A stretch of DNA of 64,000 nt from Scatosoma sp002474405 (lineage in GTDB: Bacteria; Bacillota; Clostridia; Christensenellales; Borkfalkiaceae): NCBI GenBank assembly GCA_937892545.1, contig CALAFO010000095.1, forward strand, positions 1 through 64,000, written 5' to 3'. Below are positions 1 to 9,200 of this stretch, piece by piece; the first letter of the stretch is position 1, and every line of letters starts with the position of its first letter. Position numbers and translations under genes: made by a program. The notes beneath the pieces are model-generated. The model ran no database searches. It had not been told where the DNA came from and saw only the letters and a program-made list of their open reading frames with translations.

Positions 1-1434
1 GCTCTGGAAGGAAGCCGTAGCATATTCCACGCCGAATTTATTTTCGGCAATGTTGATTTCTCTGCCGTTGGGATGCGTTGCGTCGGCGCTGTAATAGTGC
101 GCGGGCGCCACGGTGAAACCGAAGTTATAAATAGCTTTCGGGTCGGTGCCTTCGATGGTAATCTGAAGTACGTCGTGCTTGGAAGAATCTTTCGGCGTGC
201 CGTCCTCGTTGTGTTCGTTCGCTACCTGATACTTATTGCCGTTCACGGTAACTTCCGAAGTCGTCGTGGTGTGTCCCAGCGAAACGATACCTTCGATGTT
301 GGGATATACCAGCGTAGCGGAATCGCCCATCGTATCGCGCAGCATGATTTCCTTTGCTTTCGCGGCGAATTCCGTGGTCAGCGTACCAGCGGTACCCCAT
401 ACCTGCAATACGTTGTGCAGTTCGTTGTTAACTTTATCGGTGTATACGCGGTTAATCGCCTTTTCTTCCGTATCGTACGAACCCACTTCGCCGTCGAAGC
501 CCGTAATCTTCAGCTTGTTGTCTCTGCCCTGTACCTGTTCGTACTTGGGGGTGATATAGCCTTCGGAAAGGAAGAACTTGAATACGTCGTTCGAAAGCAG
601 ATCTTTCCATTCGCTGTAAGGCATCGTGGTAAGGTCATACGATTCTTTCGCCGCCTTGAAATCCGCTTCCAGTTCTTCTTTGAAGGTCTTTAAAGCCAGA
701 TTGTAGTCGGCAAGCAACTGCGCGTTATAATCGAAGTTTGCCTGTTCCGATTTGGAAGCCACGGCGGATTTATAGCCGTTGGATACCGTACGCTTTGCAA
801 TCGCGTCTCTCATATCCGCTTCGGAAAGCTGATACGTATTCTGCGAACCGGCGATTTTTCCGGCTTCCTGATACGTTTCGATCAGTTCTCTGATACGGGT
901 GGTTGCGTATCTGTTGGCGTTTGCCGACAGCTGCGATTCCGCGTCGCTTCCGCCCGAAGAAGATTTCTGCTGCAATCTGTATTCGGATAAGCCCTTGATT
1001 TTGATGGAGTACATCGTGGAAGAACCCGTATATACGGGGTCGAGGTACTCGTACATGTTAAACAATACGTCGTTCATCGTAAGGGGAACGCCGTCCGAGA
1101 ACTTGATGTTGTTCTTCAGTACAAACGTGTAAACGGATTCCGCCGTACCCGATTTTACTTCGTAATCGAGCACCACCGTAGGCACGTCTTCGCCCGCAAC
1201 GGTGTCGCCGTTGCTGTCCGTGGAAAGCATTCCGATCTGCGTCATACCCACAATGTCCTGATCGGTGCCGGACGTAGCGTAGAACGGGTTGAAAAGTCCG
1301 CTGAGCTCTTCCGTCATCAGAACGATCGCGTCGCGCTTGTTCTTCTTGCAGCCCGCCAGCGAAACCAGCGTGCCCGCGCTCATCGCGCCGCACAGCGCTA
1401 TCGCCAACGCTCTGTATAAGCCTTTCTTCTTCAT
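1..1434 (-). CDS. ABC transporter substrate-binding lipoprotein, family 5 (OppA/DppA-like), 3' end missing
   Basis: The first 478 codons are present and the frame is still open at the window edge, so the C-terminus is missing. The N-terminus is a lipoprotein signal with lipobox LAGC (Cys29), followed by charged residues. The motif KFSDGVPLTMNDVLFN matches the family 5 solute-binding signature (F-x-DG-x-P-x-x-x-x-DV), and NPFYATSGTD fits the early core. Family members bind oligopeptides, dipeptides or nickel outside the membrane and deliver them to OppBC/DppBC permeases; the permease genes would be expected to the left of the window. GGAGGT lies just ahead of the ATG at 1434. It is 47 bases behind the lipoprotein gene at 1482-3215 and close to a secreted protease, so peptide uptake is the most likely role. 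The exact substrate cannot be read from the sequence. Confidence 0.88.
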   Translation of the reverse strand, partial: MKKKGLYRALAIALCGAMSAGTLVSLAGCKKNKRDAIVLMTEELSGLFNPFYATSGTDQDIVGMTQIGMLSTDSNGDTVAGEDVPTVVLDYEVKSGTAESVYTFVLKNNIKFSDGVPLTMNDVLFNMYEYLDPVYTGSSTMYSIKIKGLSEYRLQQKSSSGGSDAESQLSANANRYATTRIRELIETYQEAGKIAGSQNTYQLSEADMRDAIAKRTVSNGYKSAVASKSEQANFDYNAQLLADYNLALKTFKEELEADFKAAKESYDLTTMPYSEWKDLLSNDVFKFFLSEGYITPKYEQVQGRDNKLKITGFDGEVGSYDTEEKAINRVYTDKVNNELHNVLQVWGTAGTLTTEFAAKAKEIMLRDTMGDSATLVYPNIEGIVSLGHTTTTSEVTVNGNKYQVANEHNEDGTPKDSSKHDVLQITIEGTDPKAIYNFGFTVAPAHYYSADATHPNGREINIAENKFGVEYATASFQS

Positions 1435-1481
1435 TATTGCATTACCTCCGCTATTAAGAGTTTTTTACCTGTTTTTTTCTG

Positions 1482-3215
1482 TTACGAATCCTGTTCGTAA
1501 GGTTTCTGCGGCGTTGCCGTCGTTTTACCCGTTTCGTCCCACGTAATCGTATAATATTCGTAGTAGCGTTTCTGATCGGCAGAAGCGTACAGGAACGTAA
1601 GTTTTACTTCTTTCGTCGTTACGTCGATGACAATCTTTTCGGGATCGAAATAGTAGTAGCTGCAGCCGATTGCCGCATCGCCGTATACTTCCAGCTCCGT
1701 TTCGCCCTCCTGCGTAAGCCCCGTAACGTTGCCGTTGGCAAGAAGATTGATTTTGTAACTGCCCTGCGGCTGAACCACGCCCAGACGGAGCTTAGCCCCC
1801 GCAATCGTAACGTTTTCGATATCCGCGTTTTCGTCGATGTCGCCGCTGAACAAGCCGTAGCCTGCATCGTTTTCCCTCGAAGTGGCGGACACAAAATCCA
1901 TAGTAACGTTTTCAAACCGGAGATTTTTCAGCTCCGCGCCGGCGGCAACCGCTCCGAACAGACCGCCGTTCAGGGTGGTGCCGGAATACTGCGCTTTTAC
2001 GTTTTTCAGCGTAACCGTGCCGCTTGAAGCGTACATTTTACCGGTAAACGTATTTGCCGCAAGTACCGACGGCCACAGAGTATCCTTGAAATCGAGGTTA
2101 TCGAGAAGCTCGTAACTGCCGTTCGTTTTGGCGTTGGCTGCCAGCTGTTCGGCGGTGGAAATTCTGAACATCTCCTCGTCGTAAAATTCTACGTACACGT
2201 TCTGAATTCTGTTTTTCGGCAAAGCCGTCGCCGTATCCAGCGTGCCGTTATGCGTGATTTTATCCGTATACTTCTGCGTGCATGCCGCGTCGGCGTATGC
2301 CGCTTTGAAGGTTTTTCCCGATATCGAAGGGAATTCTTTCGTAGCGCCGCTCTTATACGTGGAAACGTAGTTCATCGCGCCGTTGCCGCCCTCCCAGCCG
2401 GGCAAAGACATTTCGCCCTGATCGGAATAGCGTTCGTCGGTGGAACTCAGCACGTAATCGAAATACGATTCGCCGTACTTTTCCCACTCGCCGTTTTCGT
2501 TCTTCGCGTAATAGTAGTACTGATAATACGGCACCCAGCCGGCATACAGCGTTATGTTCACTTCGCCGTCCGATTCGGAATACTCGATTTCGTCCGTTTC
2601 GAAATCCCAGTAATCGGAATACGAATAGGCGGGCGTAACCGATTCGGCAAGTTTCGCCTCCGCTTTCGAACGTTCGTAAATGTATTTGTTGGTAGCCGTA
2701 TCTTTAATCAGGTCGCCGTCGGAAGCTTCGCCTTCATAGAAATACTGCCCGTCGTATACCACTACGGCGCGCTCTTCGCCGTTGGCGTCCGTCAGTTTCA
2801 GAAAGTACATATCGTCCTTTTCGGTAAGGGCGTTGCCGTTTTCGTCCACCACCGCGCCGCTTTCGTCTTTCATCAGCTCGCGCGTTTTATACCAACCCGC
2901 CAGCGAATGTTCCGTTTTCGTAAGCGTAACGTGGTCGCTCGTTACCGTGGGGCGCACGGGATCCGTAGGCATCGTCAGCTTGATATGCTTCTTTCCGTCG
3001 GCTGCCGCGGCATAATCGTCCGGATTGAACATATCCATAATTTTAACGCTTTCCTGCCCGATGAACTTGCCGCCGTTCGCGTCGTACGTTACGGAAATTT
3101 TATAGCCCTTGTCGCGGTAATCGTCCACAGCGGACTTTTCCGCGCACCCGGCCACGGCAACGCATGCCGCCGCGATGCAGGAAAGGCTTAAAATTGTGCA
3201 GATTTTCTTCTTCAT
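1482..3215 (-). CDS. Surface lipoprotein with B-repeat-like and GLUG-like segments
   Basis: This 577-residue protein starts with a signal peptide and lipobox VAGC (Cys24), so it should be lipid-anchored outside the cell. Residues of about 40-115 resemble an InlB-type B-repeat (SVTYDANGGKF at the start, AGWYKTRELM near the end), and a second GWVPYYQYYYY stretch lies in the middle. The C-terminal part (ISTAEQLAANAKTNGSYELL, then repeated VTLKNVKA and LKNLRFENV strands) looks like the GLUG or right-handed beta-helix repeats of bacterial adhesins. No catalytic motif was seen. It sits between the giant protease-LRR gene (61-base gap) and the solute-binding gene (47-base gap), so co-expression is likely. 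It may bind a ligand or scaffold its neighbours; function unknown. Confidence 0.82.
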   Translation of the reverse strand: MKKKICTILSLSCIAAACVAVAGCAEKSAVDDYRDKGYKISVTYDANGGKFIGQESVKIMDMFNPDDYAAAADGKKHIKLTMPTDPVRPTVTSDHVTLTKTEHSLAGWYKTRELMKDESGAVVDENGNALTEKDDMYFLKLTDANGEERAVVVYDGQYFYEGEASDGDLIKDTATNKYIYERSKAEAKLAESVTPAYSYSDYWDFETDEIEYSESDGEVNITLYAGWVPYYQYYYYAKNENGEWEKYGESYFDYVLSSTDERYSDQGEMSLPGWEGGNGAMNYVSTYKSGATKEFPSISGKTFKAAYADAACTQKYTDKITHNGTLDTATALPKNRIQNVYVEFYDEEMFRISTAEQLAANAKTNGSYELLDNLDFKDTLWPSVLAANTFTGKMYASSGTVTLKNVKAQYSGTTLNGGLFGAVAAGAELKNLRFENVTMDFVSATSRENDAGYGLFSGDIDENADIENVTIAGAKLRLGVVQPQGSYKINLLANGNVTGLTQEGETELEVYGDAAIGCSYYYFDPEKIVIDVTTKEVKLTFLYASADQKRYYEYYTITWDETGKTTATPQKPYEQDS

Positions 3216-3233
3216 AAGCTCTCTCTTTTCTTC

Positions 3234-3265
3234 ATCGGGAAACCTGCCTGCGCAAGCTTCCCGAT
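3234..3265 (-). other. Intercistronic hairpin without U-tract
   Basis: An 8-bp perfect stem (ATCGGGAA/TTCCCGAT) encloses a GC-rich loop, 12 bases after the protease-LRR stop codon and before the lipoprotein gene. No run of T follows on the minus strand, so it is more likely an mRNA stability or processing element than a full terminator. Confidence 0.45.
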
Positions 3266-3276
3266 ACTATCTTGCT

Positions 3277-6200
3277 TTAATCTTTCTTTTCGCCGTTATC
3301 CGCTTCGTTTTCGTCGGCGGTATTTTCTTCGTCTTTGGCTTCCGTTACGGTTTCTTCACCCGCAACCGACGCCGCAGCTTTCTTTTTCGTATTCAGCACA
3401 AACACGATAACGAACGCCGCACAGCCGAGCACCGCTACCGCCACGCCGATGATAAAGCCGTAATTTTTGCCCGAATGATTGTTATCGTCGGGATCGGGCT
3501 CCGGAGTAGGAGGATTCAATCCCTTCAGATACGCAATCGTGTTTTCCGCGTTGCCCAACGTTTCGTAGTTCGTAACAAGCGCCTGCTGTTCCACGCTGAG
3601 AAGGTTATACGCTTCACGCGCGGCAACCACGGCTTTTTCGTCCTCAAGCGTAATGTTCTTATCGAGCGCCGCAATCATCGCGATGACGTTCAGCGTTTCC
3701 TGCGTTGCCGCGTTGTTGCCGTCAATCGTCGCCGAGAAATACTGCCCGAAAATAAACGAATCGTAATTCTGCCCGTTTGCGGGACGAACCATCACCAGCG
3801 TTTTATCGATCGTGCCGATTCTGTCCACAAACGTCGCGCCGTAATAGAACAGTTCGCCGTGCGACGCGCTTGCGTTCCACATATAATACTTCGAAATGGA
3901 AACGTTGCCGGAACCGCTGTTGTAAGGCAGGTTTTCCGTTGCCGCATACGTCGAATCGTAAGCTTCTTCCAGCGCGGGTGCGTCGTAACCGAGGAACACC
4001 ACCACCGAAAGCGCGTCGCAACCGTAGAAGGCTTTATCGCCGAGCGCTTTCACCGTGGAAGCAATCGTTACGTGCTTGAGATTTTCGTTGCCGGCAAACG
4101 CCATCGCGGAAATTCTCACCGTACCGTTTTCCACCGCATAATCGGTCGCTTTTTTCAGTTTCGGATACGAAACCAGTTCCTGTCCGTTCGGAACGCTCTG
4201 ATACAGAACGCCGTTCACGACTTTCACGCTGTCGCTGACAGAATAGTTCTCATTGATTTCTTCGCCGATTTCCTGTTCGCCGAACGTAACTTTTTCTTTC
4301 TTGCCGAAAGTTTCGATGTCGCAGCCGTAGAACGGGTTTTCACCGAGCGTCGCAAGATTTTCGCCGAACGAAACTTCTTTCACCGCGGAGAGAGCAAACG
4401 CGTAATCGCCTACGCTTTCCGCCGCCGCGAGATTCGCTTTTTCAAACGCCGCGCCTCTGAACGCATAAGCGCCGATTTCCACGGCTTTATCCAGATTTGC
4501 AACTTCCTTAAGGCTGTCGCAGTACATAAACGCGCCGGTGCCGATCTTCGCGCCCGCTTTCAGCGTTACGCTTTCCAGCGGAGTATTCGCAAACGCCTGC
4601 GCGCCGATCACGTCGACGTGAGACAAATCCACAGAAGTCATCTGTGCGGAATAGAACGCCTGCGCGCCGAGCTCCGTAATCGTTTCCGGCAACGTAATCG
4701 CGGAAAGCGCCGTAGCTCCGGTAAAGGCATAGCCCGGCACCGCCGTCAGCTTATCGCCGAACGTAAGCGAAGCAAGTTTCTGATTGTATGCGAACGCACC
4801 CATGCCGAGTTCGGAAACGTTCGTAAGATCCGCCGCGGCAAGCGGAGCCGCCGCCGTGGTGTAAATATAGTCGAGAATTCTCTCTTGTCCGTTCACGGAT
4901 TCGAGACGATACGCGGGGTAAATCGTGTTGTCGCTCACGCGCACATCCTGTCTGCGAACGCCGGAGAATGCCGCTTCGCCGATTTTTTCAAGAGCGGAGA
5001 GGTCTGCCGTAGCCAGCGAAGCCGCGTTGTAGAACGCGTATTTGCCGATCGTTACGCCCTCGCCGTTGCTGTCGCTCCAGAGAATCGAAGCAAGTTTTGC
5101 GTTGCCGGCAAACGCATAATCGCCGATCGTTACGTTTTTTCCGATCGTAAGCGAAGTAAGCGAAGATACGTTACCTTTCAGAACGTCGTAAGAATAATAC
5201 GTGTATCTGTTCGTCGTCGCACCGTTGCCGTCTTTCACTTCGTATTCGTACGTTTTGTAGTAGCCGAGAGAGAACTGTCCCGTGCCCTCGTACGAATAAT
5301 CGCTCATGCGGGAGTAGAACGCCGCTTCGCCGATCGTTGCGCCGTTGCCGATCGTTACGCTTGCCAGTTTATCGTTCAAAGCGAACGCGTATTCGCCGAC
5401 AACTACGTTTTCGGGCAGATTCACGCTTGTAATTCTGGTAATCGCAAACGCATATTCGCCGATATTTTCGGCTTCGGACAAATCGGGCGTCGCGGAAATC
5501 TTCGTATTCGCGAACGCGTACGCGCCCACCGTCGTCAATTTGCCGAGGTTCAGAGTCGTCAGTTCCGTGCAATCGGTAAAGGCATAATCGCCCACGCTTG
5601 TAACGCCCGTTGCCGTCAGCGCAAACAGCGAGGAATTCCCCGCAAACGCGCCCGTGGAAATCGCCGTGATGTCCGCAGGAAGCGTTACTCTGTTGCCCGA
5701 CTTGGGAGCCGCCGCAATCAGTTCCGTGCCCTTGCAGATATATTTTCCGTTTTCTTTCGTTTCGAGATACGAATTCGCGGAGGACAAATCGAATTTTTCA
5801 ACGCTTGTTCCGGCAAACGCGTATTCGCCGATGACGGAAACGTCCGCGCCGAGGCGCACTCTGTTCAGGGCGGTGCAACCGCGGAACGCATAGGCGGAGA
5901 TAACCGCCGCGTTGATGTCGATGGAAGTAAGATCGGTGCAGCCCGCAAACGCGCTCTTGCCCACTTTTACTTTCGCCGCTTCGAATTCTACGTTAATCAG
6001 TTCTTTGTTGTTCGAGAACGCGCCGATGCCGATCGACTGCGCCGTTTCGGGCAGCGCCACCGTATCGAGTTTGCAGTTTTCAAACGCATAGTTTCCTATG
6101 GAAACCATCTTTGCGGCTTTCGGTTTGCCGCTTTCGTCATAGCCCAGCGTATCCGCCAGCGCACAACCGGAAAACGCGCGTTCGTTAATGAATTGTACGT

Positions 6201-9200
6201 TTTCGAGATTGATTTTCGTCAGCTTCGTGCAGCCCTGGAACGCGCCGAGCCCGATCAGGTTCAGCGTGGAAGGAAGCACCACTTCTTCCAGCGCCGTCAG
6301 CTTCGCAAACGCATACTGTTCGATGGTGGTAACGCCTTCGGGAATCACTACTTTCGTAATCGTGTTTTCGCCGATTGCCGATTGTTTGGTATGATACGGC
6401 GATTCGTCGTCTATCACGTCGCCCGCGCTGAGGTCTTTTTCCACAAGCTCGTACCCGGAGAACGCAAACGCGTTGATCGTGGTGATGCCGCGGTCGTCGG
6501 GAATGATTACTTCGCCGCCGAGCCCTCTGTATGTGTTGAGATAAATGCTGTTGAAGGCAAACGGTTCTTTCACCGTAACCGCAACGGTAAGCATGTGCAG
6601 CGTAGATTCGCCGTTGTAGGTAACCGCCGCCGTAATCGTGGTTCTGCCTTCTTTCTGCGCCACAATCGTGCCGTCCTCGCTCACCGTGGCGTTTCCGTTA
6701 CTGGCGGTGAATTCCACCTTCGTAAGCGCCGGATAGTAGGAATCGAGGATATATTGCAGCGTAACGCTTTCGGAAGGATACATCGAAAGCTCGTACACGC
6801 CGCCGAACGAATACGTGCCGCCCGTCGCGCCGATTTCTCTTTCGGAGGACGAAAGCGAATAGTACGCTTTGTTCGTCTTATATCCGGTCAGATCGAATTT
6901 GTTCACCGTCTGCAGCGAATACGATCCGTCATACCCTTCTTCGCCCTCGGCAAGCACGTGCACCGTAGCGGTAGCCGTTACTTTTCTGCCGTTCGCGTCG
7001 TACCCGGTAGCCGTAAGCACCGCGTCGCCGCTCTTCTTGGCGATGATCGTCTGGTTTAATACGTCCGCCACGTCGGTAGCCGACGAGGTTACGTCCAGCG
7101 TCTGAATCCAGCTTTCGTTCGGGAAGATATTCAAAGCTTCCGAAAGCGGCTTCGTCTCGTTGGGGTTCAGCTTAATCGTGTCCTCGGCAAAATACATTGC
7201 CAGAATTTCGTCGGGAAGACGAATTTCGTACGTGGCGAGGTTCATCGCATAGTCGTAGCAGGAAGCCACAAACGTATTGCTGTGTTCGTTTCTCACGTTC
7301 AGCGAATCTTTCTTGATCTGCGCCACGTAATCGGTCAGTTCCAGCGTTACCACCGAAGTCGTGTTGAATTCGGAATATACGGGCGTAACGTATTTGCCGA
7401 AGCTCTTCATCGAGAAGAGGTAATTCGGATCCTGCGAGGTGGTAATCTGCCCGAAGGAAACGCCCATCGTATAATGGTTATCGTAAATGCTGATATCCGC
7501 AAACAGCTTCGTCTTTTTCGTTACGGAATCGTATTCCGTACGATAAGCAACGTCGGTAACGATCGGCGCCTCGAAGTCGATGTACAGCGGGAATTCAAAC
7601 GTGTTGCGCACGTTGTTCTGTTCGTCGTCGGCGCCGTAATCGATGTACGAAGTCATCTTTACGAGATATTTCGTGTTGTTTTTCAGATTGTTTTCCAGCG
7701 CGCTGAAATCGAGATCGATCGACGACCCGTAAATCGACCCGCCGCCGTTGAACGCCTTGCGCACGTTGTATTTCGATTCGGAATAAATCTCTCTGCCCGT
7801 CGCCGCGTCCGTAATGGTGATATCCACTCTCTTCGCGTTGCGCAGAAGTCCCGCCGTTACCGAACGGATTTTATTCACGGAACCGTTCTCGCCCTCCTGG
7901 TTGGAAATGGCGATGTGCTCTTTGTTTGCCGCAATCGGCGTAGCCGAAGGATCCTGCGAGAACGCATACGCGCCCAGCGTGGTGATATAATCGCTGTACA
8001 AGCCGCCGATAACGCGCGTCGCATAAGCGTCCGCCATCAGTTTGTCTTCGGCGTCGAGCCCGGTATTCAGCTCGTCTTTGTTCGTATCGTAATATTCTTC
8101 GTCGAAAATCGGGGCTTCCGTCCAGTCGCCGTAGAACGCAAGCAGGGGCACGTTCAGAGAAACGCTCGTACCGCTTGCAGCTTCCAGCTTCACGAATCCT
8201 TCCACATACATGCCGTATTCGAACGATTCGTTCATATACTGCTTATCCGCTTCGGAAAGCGTGATTTTCAAAGTTACCGTAGCGCTGCTTCCCGCCTGCA
8301 CCGTTACGGTGTTGCCGTTCTGCGAGCCGCTGCCCGTTACGGAAACCACCTGCGTCTGCGTGCCGGAAAGAAGATAGCCTTCCTGCGTAACGGTGGTATC
8401 GCCGTGCGAAGTGTAAGTTTTGCTTACGCCCTCGGTAATCATCACGGAATCGACGTTATAAGAAACCGTCTTGTCGCTGATGTTGTTTACGGCGAACGTC
8501 ATTTCGTATACGCCCGTCTTGTTTTTGTCGTCGCCGAGTTCCAGTTTGGTTTTATCCATTTCGGTACCGTCGGCGTTATAGGTGGAAATATATGCCGCCG
8601 TAGTGGTGGCTTTCGTGATGTTTACAAGTCCCGCGCCCTGCTTTCTGACGGCATAGGGCAGCCCGTTCTTGTTCAGCACGATGTCCGCGGTGGACATCAT
8701 CAGCTGGTTCACGCGCTTCGTAACTTCCGTTGCGGCAAGCGTATCGTTGCCGAACACGCCGGAATATCTCACGTACTGGCGGATAAGCGCCGTGGCGCCC
8801 GCCTGGTTGGGCGCAGCCATCGAAGTACCGGAAAGTCTTTCGTATCTCTGTCCGGGAACGGCGGAAAGAATTTCACCGCCGTGCGCCGTGATTTCGGGCT
8901 TGATTTTCAAATCGGAAGTAGGTCCCCACGAGGAGAAATCGGACATGAACGGACCCGCCGCCTGCGATTTGGCGATTTTCAGAATGCCCGTTTTGCTTGC
9001 GGCAAGCTTTTCGCCTTCGTCCTGCGAAAGCGAGCACACCGCGCCGATGTTCGCGCCTACCGACATGGAAATGTTACCGGAAACGTTGTTGTAAATAATG
9101 ATACCCGCGGCGCCCTTTTCTTTCAGAGCCACGCGCACTTTTTCTTCGAACGTGGAGCTGCCGCGCTTTACCAGCACGATTTTGCCCTTATAGTATTCGT

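Noticed and set aside
1058..1393. Minus-strand 111-codon frame inside the solute-binding gene
   Set aside because: It is a different frame of the real lipoprotein gene, whose own frame is open from 1434 to the window edge and carries family motifs.
3175..7059. A plus-strand open frame of 1294 codons opposite the protease-LRR gene
   Set aside because: It is a shadow in the antisense frame of a repeat-rich gene. The protein would be Arg/Phe/His/Val-rich with no domain, no ribosome site and no promoter. The same holds for the long plus-strand frames at 7282-10236, 11007-14606 and 16099-19026.
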